A DNA stretch of 52,530 bases from Phycisphaerales bacterium (GCA_020427635.1 JAGQOH010000017.1:1-52530); one strand, 5' to 3'; numbered from the stretch's first letter, positions 33,790-43,175 are shown. The notes: generated from the letters alone by a model not told the origin. Translations and numbers: made by a program.

Positions 33790-34095
33790 GGCACATCCAC
33801 CCCCGACCCCACTCATGGAGGGCCGACCCTCTTGGGTGAGGGAACGTCAATGTAAGAAAGTGGGGCGGGTGTACCAAGTCCGGCCTCGCCAACCTGTGCG
33901 AATACCCAAAGTGTCCCCTTTTTTCCAAAGGGAAGGTTCTTGCGATCCGATTTCTAGTGAATCCAAGACGGATTCAGGCAAGCTGCTTGACTCGCCCGCG
34001 GGGCATTGCTCCAATGCAGGCGTTCGCAGCGATCCGATTCGCTTGGGCGGGTTGGACGTTGGAGCCAGCGCGTTGCACGTTGCACCGCCGGCGCC
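33790..34095. other. Intergenic region between divergent ptsI and rho
   Basis: About 306 bases without a gene. A perfect hairpin GAGGG-CCGA-CCCTC lies about 30 bases before ptsI, and CCCTTT/AAAGGG forms an inverted repeat at 33916-33932. GCGATCCGATT occurs twice (33942 and 34029). Promoters for both genes must be here but none is convincing by eye. Confidence 0.5.
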
Positions 34096-35274
34096 ATGCG
34101 GATGACGCGACACATCGCGATGACGACGCTGACAGGCATTCTCGAATGGCCGCAGCGCGCCGATGGTCGGGTGCGCCAACTAGGCGATACCCTGCTCGAG
34201 CGCGCAGACGACCCCTTTGTTCCGCAGCAGTTTGCGGAGCGCTATCCGTTGCGCAACGGGCTTGAAATCACTGTGGAGGTGATCGACAAGAAGTCCAGGC
34301 GTCGGCGCAATGGCGGCGGGCCGCGCAATTCGCGCCCGGTCGTCGATCAGATCCTCGCGATTGAAGGGATGGAACCCGAGCAGTTCGCGGCAGCCAAGCC
34401 TTTCGAAGAGTTGTCGTCGATCGATCCGGCGCCGCGCCTCACGCTTGAGTATCCAGGGTGTCCTGTGTCTTGTCGGCTCATCGATTTGTTCTGTCCGGTC
34501 GGGCGGGGACAGCGCGGGCTCATCGTTTCGCCGCCCAAGGCCGGCAAGACGACGCTGCTCAAGGATATTGCCAACGCGATTCATCACAACCACCCCGAAC
34601 TCGAACTGATGGCGTTGCTCGTCGATGAGCGGCCCGAGGAGGTGACCGACTTCAAGCGGTCGACACCTTGCCGGGTGTTCGCATCGTCCAACGACCACCC
34701 TGTTGAGCGGCATGTCGCGGTGTCGATGATGGTCATGGACCGCGCGCGTCGCATGGTCGAGGCGGGCAAGCACGTCTTCATCTTGCTGGACTCGCTGACG
34801 CGTTTGGGCCGCGCCTTCAACAATTCGCGCAAACATGCGAGCTCGGGGCGCACCCTGTCCGGCGGTATTGACTCGAAGGCGCTCGAGCTGCCCAAGCAGA
34901 TCTTCGGCAGCGCGCGCAATACGGAAGAAGCGGGCAGTCTGACGATTCTTGCGTCTTGTCTGGTGGATACGGGCAGCGCGGGCGATCAAGTGATCTTCGA
35001 GGAGTTCAAGGGCACCGGCAATATGGAGCTCATTCTTGACCGCAAGGTTGCCGAGCGTCGTCTCTTTCCCGCGATGAATCTGGCGGCTTCTGGAACGCGC
35101 AAGGAAGAGCTGCTCATGGAAGAGAAGGAGTACGCCACCATCTCTGCGCTCCGCCGGCGGCTGCTCAACATGCCTGCGCCGCAGCAGATCGAGCAGCTCT
35201 TGGGCGCGATGAAGAAGTTCGAAACGAATGCCGAGCTCGTGGGGATCACGGCCGCGGCGTCGAATGGCAGGTAG
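34096..35274 (+). CDS. rho: Transcription termination factor Rho
   Basis: RNA-dependent hexameric ATPase that ends transcription. I start it at the ATG at 34096 (392 residues), but 34120 is possible; neither has a ribosome-binding site. SPPKAGKTTLLKDIA is Walker A, ALLVDERPEEVTDF and FILLDSLTRLGRAFN surround Walker B, and GTGNMELILDRK plus SGTRKEELL are diagnostic. The N-terminal cold-shock-like domain is present (LTGILEWPQ...FVPQQFAERYPLRNG), but the RNP1 block GFGFLR is replaced by DGRVRQL, and the usual helical N-terminal domain is missing. The 3' end overlaps gmk by 29 bases. Confidence 0.95.
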   Translation: MRMTRHIAMTTLTGILEWPQRADGRVRQLGDTLLERADDPFVPQQFAERYPLRNGLEITVEVIDKKSRRRRNGGGPRNSRPVVDQILAIEGMEPEQFAAAKPFEELSSIDPAPRLTLEYPGCPVSCRLIDLFCPVGRGQRGLIVSPPKAGKTTLLKDIANAIHHNHPELELMALLVDERPEEVTDFKRSTPCRVFASSNDHPVERHVAVSMMVMDRARRMVEAGKHVFILLDSLTRLGRAFNNSRKHASSGRTLSGGIDSKALELPKQIFGSARNTEEAGSLTILASCLVDTGSAGDQVIFEEFKGTGNMELILDRKVAERRLFPAMNLAASGTRKEELLMEEKEYATISALRRRLLNMPAPQQIEQLLGAMKKFETNAELVGITAAASNGR

Positions 35275-35929
35275 CTCCGCCACAGCAGCAAGATGATCGC
35301 CTGGCCTTCCGTGCAGCGCGCTCGTTCGTGACCAGTGCGATGGCCTGCTCGATCGCCTGATCCAGGTCGTCATTCACCAGGAATGTGTCATAGGCGCCGC
35401 AAGACCGCGCGGTGGCGATTTCACGCTGCGCTTCATTGAATCGCCGTTGGATGGTCTCCTCGGACTCGCGCTTTCTAGATCGCAGCCGATCCAGCAAAGT
35501 TTGTTCGTCGGGCGGCAAGATGAAGAGGGCGAAGGCCTCCGGCATCTGTTTCTTCACGCTGATTGCGCCTTGGACGTCTATTTCGAGAATCATCAGGCGG
35601 CCGCGCGCCAAGTTCGCTTCGACTGGTTCCCGGAGGGTGCCGTACCAGTTGCCGGCGAATTCGGCGTACTCAAGAAAGGCTTGAGCGTCGATGCGATGTT
35701 GGAATGCTTCCTTGGTGAGGAAGTGGTAGTCAACACCATCGACATCGACGGGCGAGCAGGGGCGGGTGGTCGCGCTGATCGAAAACACCGCGCCTGGTAT
35801 CGCGCGTTCGACGGCCCGTGTGATCGTGGTCTTTCCGACGCCACTGGGCCCGGAGATGATCAGCAGCATCCCATCGTCGGTGTCTGTGGGCAGGCGTTCG
35901 CCTGCGGGGTTGACCGCGTCGTTGCTCAT
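35246..35929 (-). CDS. gmk: Guanylate kinase
   Basis: Phosphorylates GMP to GDP. 227 residues from the ATG at 35929 (MSNDAVNPAG). Walker A is ISGPSGVGKTT, the GMP-binding segment is ISATTRPCSPVDVDGVDYHFL, and ILEIDVQGA and FILPPDEQTLLDRLRSR are typical. The tail is Cys/Arg-rich (RRSSCCCGGATCHS) and lies in the overlap with rho, so it may be tolerated rather than functional. It is the last gene of the holA group. Confidence 0.94.
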   Translation of the reverse strand: MSNDAVNPAGERLPTDTDDGMLLIISGPSGVGKTTITRAVERAIPGAVFSISATTRPCSPVDVDGVDYHFLTKEAFQHRIDAQAFLEYAEFAGNWYGTLREPVEANLARGRLMILEIDVQGAISVKKQMPEAFALFILPPDEQTLLDRLRSRKRESEETIQRRFNEAQREIATARSCGAYDTFLVNDDLDQAIEQAIALVTNERAARKARRSSCCCGGATCHSTPRP

Positions 35930-35945
35930 GAGCGGCGCACTGTAC

Positions 35946-36497
35946 CTATTTCCGATGGAACCAGGTGCGCCAGCCCCCGCCGCGTCGGAGGCCGAGCGAG
36001 CGCTGGATGGCCCGCACATCGTCGGAGATCATGTAGCACTCGGGGTCGATTTTTCGTGCAATGGCGACGACGTCATTGGCGCGTTTGCGTGGGCATTCGA
36101 TGAACAGCATGTTGACCGCGCCGTCGCGGCCGCGCCCTTCGAACTCGGTGACGGTTTGGCCAGATGCACGGACCGTGGTAGCGATGACATGTCCCTTCGC
36201 GGAGAAGATGCGAATCACGCGGTCACCCATGGCCAGCCGGCGCTCGATGGCCATGCCCACGAAGTTGCCACACGCGAACCCGAGCGCATAGGCGACGGCG
36301 AGGATCGGTTCATTGAAGCCGTTCTTGACGACCGCGGATACCGCGAAAATCCAGATCAGCACTTCGAAGAACCCGAGGACGACCGCGAGCGTTCTGCGGT
36401 CGCTCACCACAGACACCATGCGCAGCGTGCCGATCGACACGTCGCACGTGCGTGCCAGGATGATGAGCAAGACAGTCAGCAGCGTGTCGATGGTCAC
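35946..36497 (-). CDS. UPF0316/DUF2179-type membrane protein
   Basis: A 183-residue protein. I prefer the GTG at 36497, preceded by AGGTGA, because it yields the usual family start (TIDTLLTVLLIILARTCDVSIGTLRMV); an ATG at 36536 would overlap the upstream gene. Three N-terminal helices (LLTVLLIILARTC, LAVVLGFFEVLIWIFAV, ILAVAYALGFACGNFVG) precede a soluble DUF2179-like domain (ATTVRASGQTVTEFEGRGRDG, LFIECPRKRANDVV). Function unknown. Confidence 0.78.
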   Translation of the reverse strand: MTIDTLLTVLLIILARTCDVSIGTLRMVSVVSDRRTLAVVLGFFEVLIWIFAVSAVVKNGFNEPILAVAYALGFACGNFVGMAIERRLAMGDRVIRIFSAKGHVIATTVRASGQTVTEFEGRGRDGAVNMLFIECPRKRANDVVAIARKIDPECYMISDDVRAIQRSLGLRRGGGWRTWFHRK

Positions 36498-36504
36498 CGC
36501 TGGA

Positions 36505-37788
36505 TCACCTGCGAGCGTTTGATGAGGCGAGGGCATCGTCGGCGACGAAGTCGAGATCAAGCACCGACTCAGCTTCGGCGCCCGTCGCCCGATCGGTCAC
36601 GCGCACCTTCAGGCGATAGCTGCCCACGCTGATCGTGCTGGGAAGCTCGATCATCTGCACGACGAAGAAGTCTCGGCGCGCACGCCGCGAGAAGTCGTCG
36701 ATCTGCACCGAAGGACGCTGCCAGGCGACCAGATCACGATCCGCATCCACCTTGGGCGTGCCGGCGTGGTACAGCGCAAGGGACTGTGACAGTTCAACAG
36801 CGAACCCATCGCGTGTGTCCATGCGCGTGGCGGTCGTGTGGAAGTGATCGAGCTCAAGGTAAACGATCACGCGATTCGTGCGTCCGGCAACGAATGTGTA
36901 TCGCCCGTCGCGCATCGAGAGCGGTTCGTACACGCCAAAGCCGTCGACGCGCGTACACAGTGTGGGACTTTGGATGGTCAGGTCGCGCCAATGGTCCGAC
37001 GCGGCAAACAGTTCGTCGGCTGCCTGGATGAGAGAGCCCGTGTCGCTTGAGCCGCTATCGGTTGTGCCCATTGAGCGCATGACATCACGCCAGGTTTGCA
37101 AGAGCTTGAGTTCGTCTGGCGCGACTGCGGCGGCGATGAAGCCATCGTCGAACGCCGCGTTCGACACGCCGGGCAGCATCATTTCGAGCACAGAGAGGCG
37201 CATGAGCGCTTGCACTGCAGAGCCCTCTTCGCGCGCTAGGTCGGTCGTTGCGTCCGCAAGGTCGTGTGTGAGTGAGCGCACGCGGTTCGCGGGATCTTCG
37301 GGCTGCTCCTGCGCCAGGCTGGACGTCGCCATGGGAGTGACTTCGGTGGTTGCGTGCTGATCGCCCATCGTCATCAGGGGCGTGGGCTCAGGCATCGCCG
37401 CAACTGTGTCTTGCGGGAGCGGTGCGGGCGGGGTGCTCCAGTCGATAGTTTGCTCGATCGGCGCGGCCGGCGGGGCAGCGTTGGTTGCGTTGCCCAGACC
37501 TACCGTGCTGTCCTCCATTGCGGATTGCAGGAGGTTGAGCCTTGAGGCGACCTGTGGGTCGAGTTCGGGGAGCGACGCTGTTTGCGAGGCTGTGGCGGTC
37601 GTCGCGTCGAGGGGGTCGGCGTTCTTGTCCAGTTCAACACTTGGGGGCCCGGCCTGGTTCAGCCCTCGCGTCAGTGGCCCGGAGCGAGGCCCGGCGCAAC
37701 TTGTCGCGGCGGCGGCCCAGACCGCGCCGCACACGCCCAATCCGATCAGAAACGGCGCAACCGCCCCACCTTGTGTTTTCTGCGACAT
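36505..37788 (-). CDS. Putative lipoprotein of unknown function
   Basis: A 427-residue protein from the ATG at 37788 (MSQKTQGGAVAPFLIG). The N-terminal hydrophobic segment ends in AAATSC (Cys31), a plausible though loose lipobox. A long Pro/Ala/Thr-rich region (residues 40-170) is followed by a folded C-terminal part with VYEPLSMRDGRYTFVAGRTN and VVQMIELPSTISVGSYRLKVRVTD, which reads as a beta-sandwich. No family recognised. It sits between holA and the UPF0316-type gene on the same strand. Confidence 0.65.
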   Translation of the reverse strand: MSQKTQGGAVAPFLIGLGVCGAVWAAAATSCAGPRSGPLTRGLNQAGPPSVELDKNADPLDATTATASQTASLPELDPQVASRLNLLQSAMEDSTVGLGNATNAAPPAAPIEQTIDWSTPPAPLPQDTVAAMPEPTPLMTMGDQHATTEVTPMATSSLAQEQPEDPANRVRSLTHDLADATTDLAREEGSAVQALMRLSVLEMMLPGVSNAAFDDGFIAAAVAPDELKLLQTWRDVMRSMGTTDSGSSDTGSLIQAADELFAASDHWRDLTIQSPTLCTRVDGFGVYEPLSMRDGRYTFVAGRTNRVIVYLELDHFHTTATRMDTRDGFAVELSQSLALYHAGTPKVDADRDLVAWQRPSVQIDDFSRRARRDFFVVQMIELPSTISVGSYRLKVRVTDRATGAEAESVLDLDFVADDALASSNARR

Positions 37789-37876
37789 GGCCGTGCATCC
37801 TGCACTTGGTTCGTCGCGCAACTGCTGCGCGATGGATAGCGCGGCGCCTCCTGCGCCGCATCATCTGTTGCATCGG

Positions 37877-38887
37877 TCAGGCGCGGATGGCTTGTGCAAA
37901 CTGGATGGCCAAAACCTCAAGCCCGCGCAGTTCATCGCCTTGGCCGGTCTTGCCGCGCATATCGGTCTCGATTGCGTCGCGCAACAACCGCCTGGCGCGC
38001 GCGGGTGAAAGGTGCTTGGCAACGTCCAGCAGTCGACTGCCTGCCGGTCCCCAAAGGCGCAACCGTGAAGAGATCGCACCCGGCGCCTCGCCCACCGCAA
38101 GCCCTTGCGATGCGCCGTGCACTTTTCGAGCGAGGTCGACAAACGCCCAGCGCAGCGGGACGAGATCCACGCGAGATACGGTGATCAGTTCGTGCAGTTT
38201 ACCCAAGGCGGCCTCGGGGTTGCCCTGCAGGAGGACGTCCTGGATCAACCAGAACTGTTCCTCGCGCGAGGGCCCGACCATGTCGCGCACAAGCTCCATG
38301 GTGATCGGTTGTCCCTCATCGACTGCGGAGGCCAGCTTGGCGACCTCTGAAGCAATGCGCGACAGGTCAACACCGACGCGATCAATCAGCGCGCGTGCAG
38401 CCTGGACGTCGAGGTCGCGCTGATGGCGATGGGTCGCCATCTCGCGCGCTGCCTGCGCTGCGCGATCCGGCTTGACCGAGTCACACTTGATGATGCTCCC
38501 AACGTCTTCGATGAGCTTGTCGAGCTTGCCCTTGTGCCAGGTCTCGCTGCGCAACACGAGCGTTGCCTCGGCGGCGGGCGCTGCGGCGTAGCGCTCCATG
38601 GCGGGGCGATTGTCCCCCTTCACGAAGGCATCAGCATTGTCAACGATGACAAACTTGTGCTGCACCATGAGTCCGACGCTTCGGCACTCGTCGAGCACAT
38701 CCGCCAGCGACGCAGAGGCGCCGTCGAAGCGGATGGCATCGGCGTCGGTCCCGGCATCGGCGAGCTGGCGCTTCAGTTGATCGGTGTAGGCTCGGCGGAG
38801 GTACTCCTCCTTGCCTATGAGCAGCACGATCCGGTCCTCAATCGAGGGGCCGGCGGGCGAACGGGTTGAGGCGGTTCTGCGAGCCAT
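37877..38887 (-). CDS. holA: DNA polymerase III delta subunit
   Basis: Clamp-loader subunit that opens the beta clamp. 336 residues from the ATG at 38887. IVLLIGKEEYLRRAYTDQLKRQ is the usual opening; LVLRSETWHKGKLDKLIE, KLASAVDEGQPITMELVRDMVG and IQDVLLQGNPEAALGKLHEL match the HolA family. It has no intact Walker A, as expected. It is divergent from the EF-G-like gene and heads the minus-strand group ending in gmk. Confidence 0.88.
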   Translation of the reverse strand: MARRTASTRSPAGPSIEDRIVLLIGKEEYLRRAYTDQLKRQLADAGTDADAIRFDGASASLADVLDECRSVGLMVQHKFVIVDNADAFVKGDNRPAMERYAAAPAAEATLVLRSETWHKGKLDKLIEDVGSIIKCDSVKPDRAAQAAREMATHRHQRDLDVQAARALIDRVGVDLSRIASEVAKLASAVDEGQPITMELVRDMVGPSREEQFWLIQDVLLQGNPEAALGKLHELITVSRVDLVPLRWAFVDLARKVHGASQGLAVGEAPGAISSRLRLWGPAGSRLLDVAKHLSPARARRLLRDAIETDMRGKTGQGDELRGLEVLAIQFAQAIRA

Positions 38888-39116
38888 GCGTTGTCCGACG
38901 ACGATAGCCGAACCCCCGAGGCTTGGACGTCACACGCCTGCCAGGGAGCGCGGTAGACTGCTTGGCCTGTCCGAACGCGGCCATGGCGGTGGGCCTTGGC
39001 CGCTCCACATTGCGCATCGCCGCCGGTGCTGGCAGGGGGTCATGGGCGCCACGTCGTCTGGGCGCTTGACCGACGCCATCGCTGCCGGGCGGACTTCCCT
39101 GAGGAGGGACCTTTCC

Positions 39117-41177
39117 ATGGCCCACACGACGGCCCAGATCCGAAACATCGCCATCACTGGTCACGCCGGCGCCGGCAAGACCTCCCTCGTCGAAGCGATG
39201 CTCTTCAAGCTGGGCGTCATCGGCAAGCAGGGCCGCGTCGATGCGGGCGACACCGTGTGCGACTTTGAGGCAGAGGAAAAAGAGCACGGGCACTCGCTCA
39301 ACGCCGCCTTCGTGAATTTCGATCACGAAGACAAACACTTCAACGTGGTCGATACGCCAGGCTTTCCTGACTTCTTGGGGCAGACCCTTGCGGTGCTGCC
39401 TGCCGTGGACACTGTTGCGATTGTGATCGATGCTGGGCGCGGCGTGCAAACGACGACGCGGCGCGTGATGAAGGTGGGCGACCAGCGCAAGTTCCCGCGC
39501 ATGATCATTGTCAATCGGATCGATGAACACAAGGATGATCTGGAAGCGCTCGTAGAGACGATTCGCGAGACTTTTGGAAGCATTTGCTTGCCGCTCAATC
39601 TGCCAAATGCAGACTGCTCGGATGTGATTGACCTGTGGGAGTCGGAAAAGGACGAGCCGACGGCGTTTGGATCTGTGGCCGATGCACATCAGCAGTTGGT
39701 CGATCAGATCGTTGAGGTCGATGATGCGCTGATGGAGAAGTACTTGTCGGAAGGCGCTGTCACCAAGGAGCAGCTGCACGACGCGTTCGAGAAGGCGCTG
39801 CGCCAAGCGCACCTGGTGCCCATTGTTTTCACAAGCGCGGTCACGGGGGCAGGAGTAAAGGACTTGCTGCACCTCATGGCGCACCTATGTCCCAGCCCGC
39901 TGGAGGGCAACCCGCGCCCATTCCTGGTGCGCGAAGAGGATGGGACGGAGAAGGCCTGGACCGCGGACCCCAAGAAGTCCACGCCATTTGTGGGCCATGT
40001 GTTCAAGATCACCGCGGATCAGTTTGTGGGCAAGGTCGCGATGGTGCGCGTGCATCAGGGGTCACTCAAGGCAGGCGATTCGGTTCGCATCGGCGATGAG
40101 CGCAAGCCCGTTCGCATTGCCCACCCGCAGAAGGCCTTTGGCAAAGAGATGAAAGAAGTGCATGAGGCCATCGCCGGCGACATCATTGCGATTGGCAAGG
40201 TCGATGAGTTGCACTTCGACTCAGTGATTCACAATGACGAGTCGCTGGCAAGTTTGCATTTCGACTCTGTGCCCATGCCGCGGCCCATGTATGGCTTGGC
40301 GCTTGAGGCCAAGACGCGCGGCGACGAGGCCAAGATTTCGACCGCCCTCGCCAAGATTAGCGAAGAAGATCCGACATTCCGCGTCGAGCGCATTGCCGCG
40401 ACGCATCAAACCGTCGCCCGCGCCATGGGCGACCTGCACATGCGCGTGATCTTGGAGAAGCTGCATCGGCGCTTCAAGCTCGATCTCGCGACCGAGCCAC
40501 CCAAGGTCGCCTACAAGGAGACGATTACGACGAAGGCTGAGGGGCATCATCGGCACAAGAAGCAGACCGGCGGCGCCGGGCAGTTTGGCGAGGTTTACCT
40601 GCGGGTCGAACCGATTGCCGCAAGCGAGAATGGCGATGCGCCATTCGAATTCGTTGATGACACCTTTGGGGGCTCGGTGCCCAAGCAGTTCTTGCCCGCC
40701 ATCGAGAAGGGTGTGCGCCAGGCGATGATCGACGGTGCGGTCGCGGGCTACCCGCTCACGGGCGTGCGCGTGTCGGTCTACGACGGCAAGTACCATCCCG
40801 TCGATTCCAAGGAGGTCGCGTTTGTGACCGCAGGCAAGCGGGCGTTCGTCGACGCGATCCGCAAGGCCAAGCCTGTGCTGCTCGAGCCGATCGTCGCGGT
40901 CGAAATCACCGCGCCCTCGAGCTCAGTGGGCGACATCTCTGCGGACCTGTCGTCGAAGCGAGGCCAGATGGGCGAGACCGAATTCTTACCAGGCGACATG
41001 GTGCTCATCCATGCCAAGGTGCCCCTCGCGGAAATGAATGCCTACTCCAGTGTGCTGAAGAGCATGACGGGTGGCCAAGGCAGCTTCGTGATGGATTACT
41101 CGCACGACGACCGCACGCCGCCGAATGTGCAGGCGGACATCATTGCGAAGTATCAGCCGCACGAAGAAGAGGATTGA
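39117..41177 (+). CDS. fusA: Elongation factor G-like translational GTPase
   Basis: A 686-residue GTPase of the EF-G family. The ATG at 39117 follows GAGGAGG. G1 is GHAGAGKT (15-22) and G3 DTPGFPDF. The G4 motif reads NRID instead of NKxD. Domains II (FVGHVFKITADQFVGKVAMVRVHQG), III, IV (TGGAGQFGEVYLRVEP, GYPLTGVRVSVYDG) and V are all present. The EAEEKEHGHSLN switch I and overall shape resemble the EF-G2/EF-G-like paralogues, so it is probably not the main elongation factor. No str operon genes are adjacent. Confidence 0.88.
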   Translation: MAHTTAQIRNIAITGHAGAGKTSLVEAMLFKLGVIGKQGRVDAGDTVCDFEAEEKEHGHSLNAAFVNFDHEDKHFNVVDTPGFPDFLGQTLAVLPAVDTVAIVIDAGRGVQTTTRRVMKVGDQRKFPRMIIVNRIDEHKDDLEALVETIRETFGSICLPLNLPNADCSDVIDLWESEKDEPTAFGSVADAHQQLVDQIVEVDDALMEKYLSEGAVTKEQLHDAFEKALRQAHLVPIVFTSAVTGAGVKDLLHLMAHLCPSPLEGNPRPFLVREEDGTEKAWTADPKKSTPFVGHVFKITADQFVGKVAMVRVHQGSLKAGDSVRIGDERKPVRIAHPQKAFGKEMKEVHEAIAGDIIAIGKVDELHFDSVIHNDESLASLHFDSVPMPRPMYGLALEAKTRGDEAKISTALAKISEEDPTFRVERIAATHQTVARAMGDLHMRVILEKLHRRFKLDLATEPPKVAYKETITTKAEGHHRHKKQTGGAGQFGEVYLRVEPIAASENGDAPFEFVDDTFGGSVPKQFLPAIEKGVRQAMIDGAVAGYPLTGVRVSVYDGKYHPVDSKEVAFVTAGKRAFVDAIRKAKPVLLEPIVAVEITAPSSSVGDISADLSSKRGQMGETEFLPGDMVLIHAKVPLAEMNAYSSVLKSMTGGQGSFVMDYSHDDRTPPNVQADIIAKYQPHEEED

Positions 41178-41216
41178 GCCGACTTGGCGCCGGGCGTTCA
41201 CTAGAATCCACCGATC

Positions 41217-42548
41217 ATGGCCACGGACTGGCAATCTGGGCGGCGGCGCATTGTCATCACCGGCATCGGTGCGGTTTCCGCGTTTGGTGTTGGTCATGAT
41301 GCGCTTTGGCAAGGCCTGTGCACTGGGGAATCGCGCCTGGGCCCGATCCATGCCTTTGACGCTTCAGGTTTGCGATCGAATCTCGCGGGTGAGTTGCCTG
41401 AAGGATTCAGCGCGCGTGACTTCGTCCCCAAGAGCTATCGCAAGGGCGTGAAAGTCATGGCGCGCGACATTGAGCTTGCCGTCGCGGCGGCGCTCTGTGC
41501 GGTCCAGCACGCGGGGTGGATGACGCCCGCGATTGATGCCGAGGCGCCGCCTACGTATCCGCCCAATCGGGTTGGCTGCCAGATCGGCGCTGGGCTTATT
41601 GCGCCCGAGTTGCCAGAGCTTGCATCGGCATTCGTCACCGCGGCTGAGGGCAAACACTTCAGCTATGAGCAGTGGGGCGAAGTGGGCATGAATAACCTGA
41701 CGCCGCTGTGGATGCTCAAGTACTTGCCCAACATGCTTGCATGCCACGTCACGATCTTGCACAACGCCCAGGGCCCATCAAACACCATTACGTGTGCGGA
41801 AGCTTCGGGTGTGTTGTCGATCGGGGAATCCATGCGCGTGATCGAGCGGGGGGATGCCGACGCTGCCATTGCTGGGGGCGTGGAAAGCAAGGTCAATCCC
41901 ACGTGGCTATTGCGGCTCGACCTCATGAAGCGGCTGGCACACACGGATGGGCATTCCACGGGCGCCAATCTCGTTCGTCCGTATGACCCCAAGGCGCCAG
42001 GCACGCTTGTTGGAGAAGGGGGCGGGATCCTCGCCCTCGAGGAAGCCCAAGCGGCGCTCAATCGAGGCGCCTCGCCGGTGGCGGCGCTGCTGGGCTTTGG
42101 GGCGGGGCATGAGCCGCAGGGTTTCGATCGCTCTCCAACCGGCGCAGGTCTGGCGGGCGCGATTCGTGCGGCTCTTCGTGACGCGAACTGCCAGGCGCAG
42201 GAGATCGATGCCATCCTGCCTCAGGCGTGTGGATGCCCAGCCTCGGACGGGGCTGAGCTGGAGGCCCTGCGTGCGGTCTTTGGCCCGCGCCTGTCTCAGA
42301 TCCCGTTGGTCACACTTGCGCCGAACCTGGGCGACCTTGGGGCGGGTGCTGGCGCCATGGCGGTTGCGGTCGGGGCGACGTGTCTTCGTGAGCAAGCGTT
42401 GCCCGCGCGAATCCACCACGGATCACCTGAGTCGGGGCTTCTGGTGGGGCCCTCGGCATCGGAAACACGCACATTGAACAAGGTATTGGTGTGTACCGGG
42501 TCAATCGGCGGGCAGTGCGGCGCGCTCATCCTGGCGAGGGCAGCGTGA
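41217..42548 (+). CDS. Beta-ketoacyl synthase homologue, KS-beta/chain-length-factor-like
   Basis: A 443-residue thiolase-fold protein. The overall pattern is KAS II (RRRIVITGIGAVSAFGVG, GPSNTITCAEASGVLSIGE, VRPYDPKAPGTLVGEGGG). Gapless alignment to the active-site loop puts Glu195 at the nucleophile Cys position (Cys193 is two residues off). HGTGT is replaced by QACGCPASDG, and K-S-x-x-G-H by APNLGDLGAG. All three catalytic residues are therefore missing, as in chain-length factors of type II polyketide synthases, which carry Gln at this position. It probably pairs with the canonical synthase two genes downstream. Confidence 0.82.
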   Translation: MATDWQSGRRRIVITGIGAVSAFGVGHDALWQGLCTGESRLGPIHAFDASGLRSNLAGELPEGFSARDFVPKSYRKGVKVMARDIELAVAAALCAVQHAGWMTPAIDAEAPPTYPPNRVGCQIGAGLIAPELPELASAFVTAAEGKHFSYEQWGEVGMNNLTPLWMLKYLPNMLACHVTILHNAQGPSNTITCAEASGVLSIGESMRVIERGDADAAIAGGVESKVNPTWLLRLDLMKRLAHTDGHSTGANLVRPYDPKAPGTLVGEGGGILALEEAQAALNRGASPVAALLGFGAGHEPQGFDRSPTGAGLAGAIRAALRDANCQAQEIDAILPQACGCPASDGAELEALRAVFGPRLSQIPLVTLAPNLGDLGAGAGAMAVAVGATCLREQALPARIHHGSPESGLLVGPSASETRTLNKVLVCTGSIGGQCGALILARAA

Positions 42549-42650
42549 AACATCGTCCCCGGGATGCCACAATGCCACCTTACGCCCCCTGCCTGAGCCA
42601 ACTGTCGTCCTGGCGGGCGGGCCTCAACCCCTTTCTTGGAGAACTCCAAC

Positions 42651-43175
42651 ATGGCCATGCAGCAACACACCCGCGGACGCCGACCCGCCATACGAAATGA
42701 AGAGCTGGATCCGGCCCTGACCGAAGTGTCGCGGCGTGTGATCGGGTGCGCGATCGAGATCCACAAGGCCTTGGGGCCCGGGTTTGATCGTGCCGTCTAC
42801 GAGAAGGCGATGTCGATCGAGTTGAAAGACGCGGATGTTCCGCATGAGTCGAACTACAGCTTCCCGATCCACTACGGTGGGCAGAACATTGGCGAGCATT
42901 CAGTGAGCTTGTTCGTCGACGACCGGTTTGTCGTGCAAGTGATGGCCTCCGACGACGAGGTCTCCGGATTCGATCGCACCGTGCTGCGGTCGCAGCTGCG
43001 CGCAGCAGATTTGGAGTTGGGTCTGATCATCAACTTTGGGCGTCGGCGCCTGAAGGATGGCGGGCTTGTGCGCGTGCTCAATCCCGACAAGCTGGATCAG
43101 ATGCGATCGAACGCAGATGACGACCATGATGATGACGAGGGCGATTACGACGACGAGTACGAGGACGACGCGTGA
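42651..43175 (+). CDS. GxxExxY family protein
   Basis: A 174-residue protein from the ATG at 42651, with GGAG nine bases upstream. VIGCAIEIHKALGPGFDRAVYEKAM is the family hallmark, with Asp in place of the named Glu. FVVQVMASDDEV and LGLIINFGRRRLKDGG continue the nuclease-like core. The C-terminus is an Asp/Glu tail (DDDHDDDEGDYDDEYEDD). The function of the family is unsettled; it resembles restriction-like folds. Its stop overlaps the GTG start of the next gene. Confidence 0.8.
   Translation: MAMQQHTRGRRPAIRNEELDPALTEVSRRVIGCAIEIHKALGPGFDRAVYEKAMSIELKDADVPHESNYSFPIHYGGQNIGEHSVSLFVDDRFVVQVMASDDEVSGFDRTVLRSQLRAADLELGLIINFGRRRLKDGGLVRVLNPDKLDQMRSNADDDHDDDEGDYDDEYEDDA

Noticed and set aside
33942..34039. 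Direct repeat GCGATCCGATT before rho
   Set aside because: Two 11-base copies about 90 bases apart may be chance; no further copies or symmetry support a site.
38888..39116. Possible structured leader before the EF-G-like gene
   Set aside because: Several short GC-rich inverted repeats are present, but none is long or followed by a T-run, so nothing beyond a GAGGAGG ribosome-binding site is supported.
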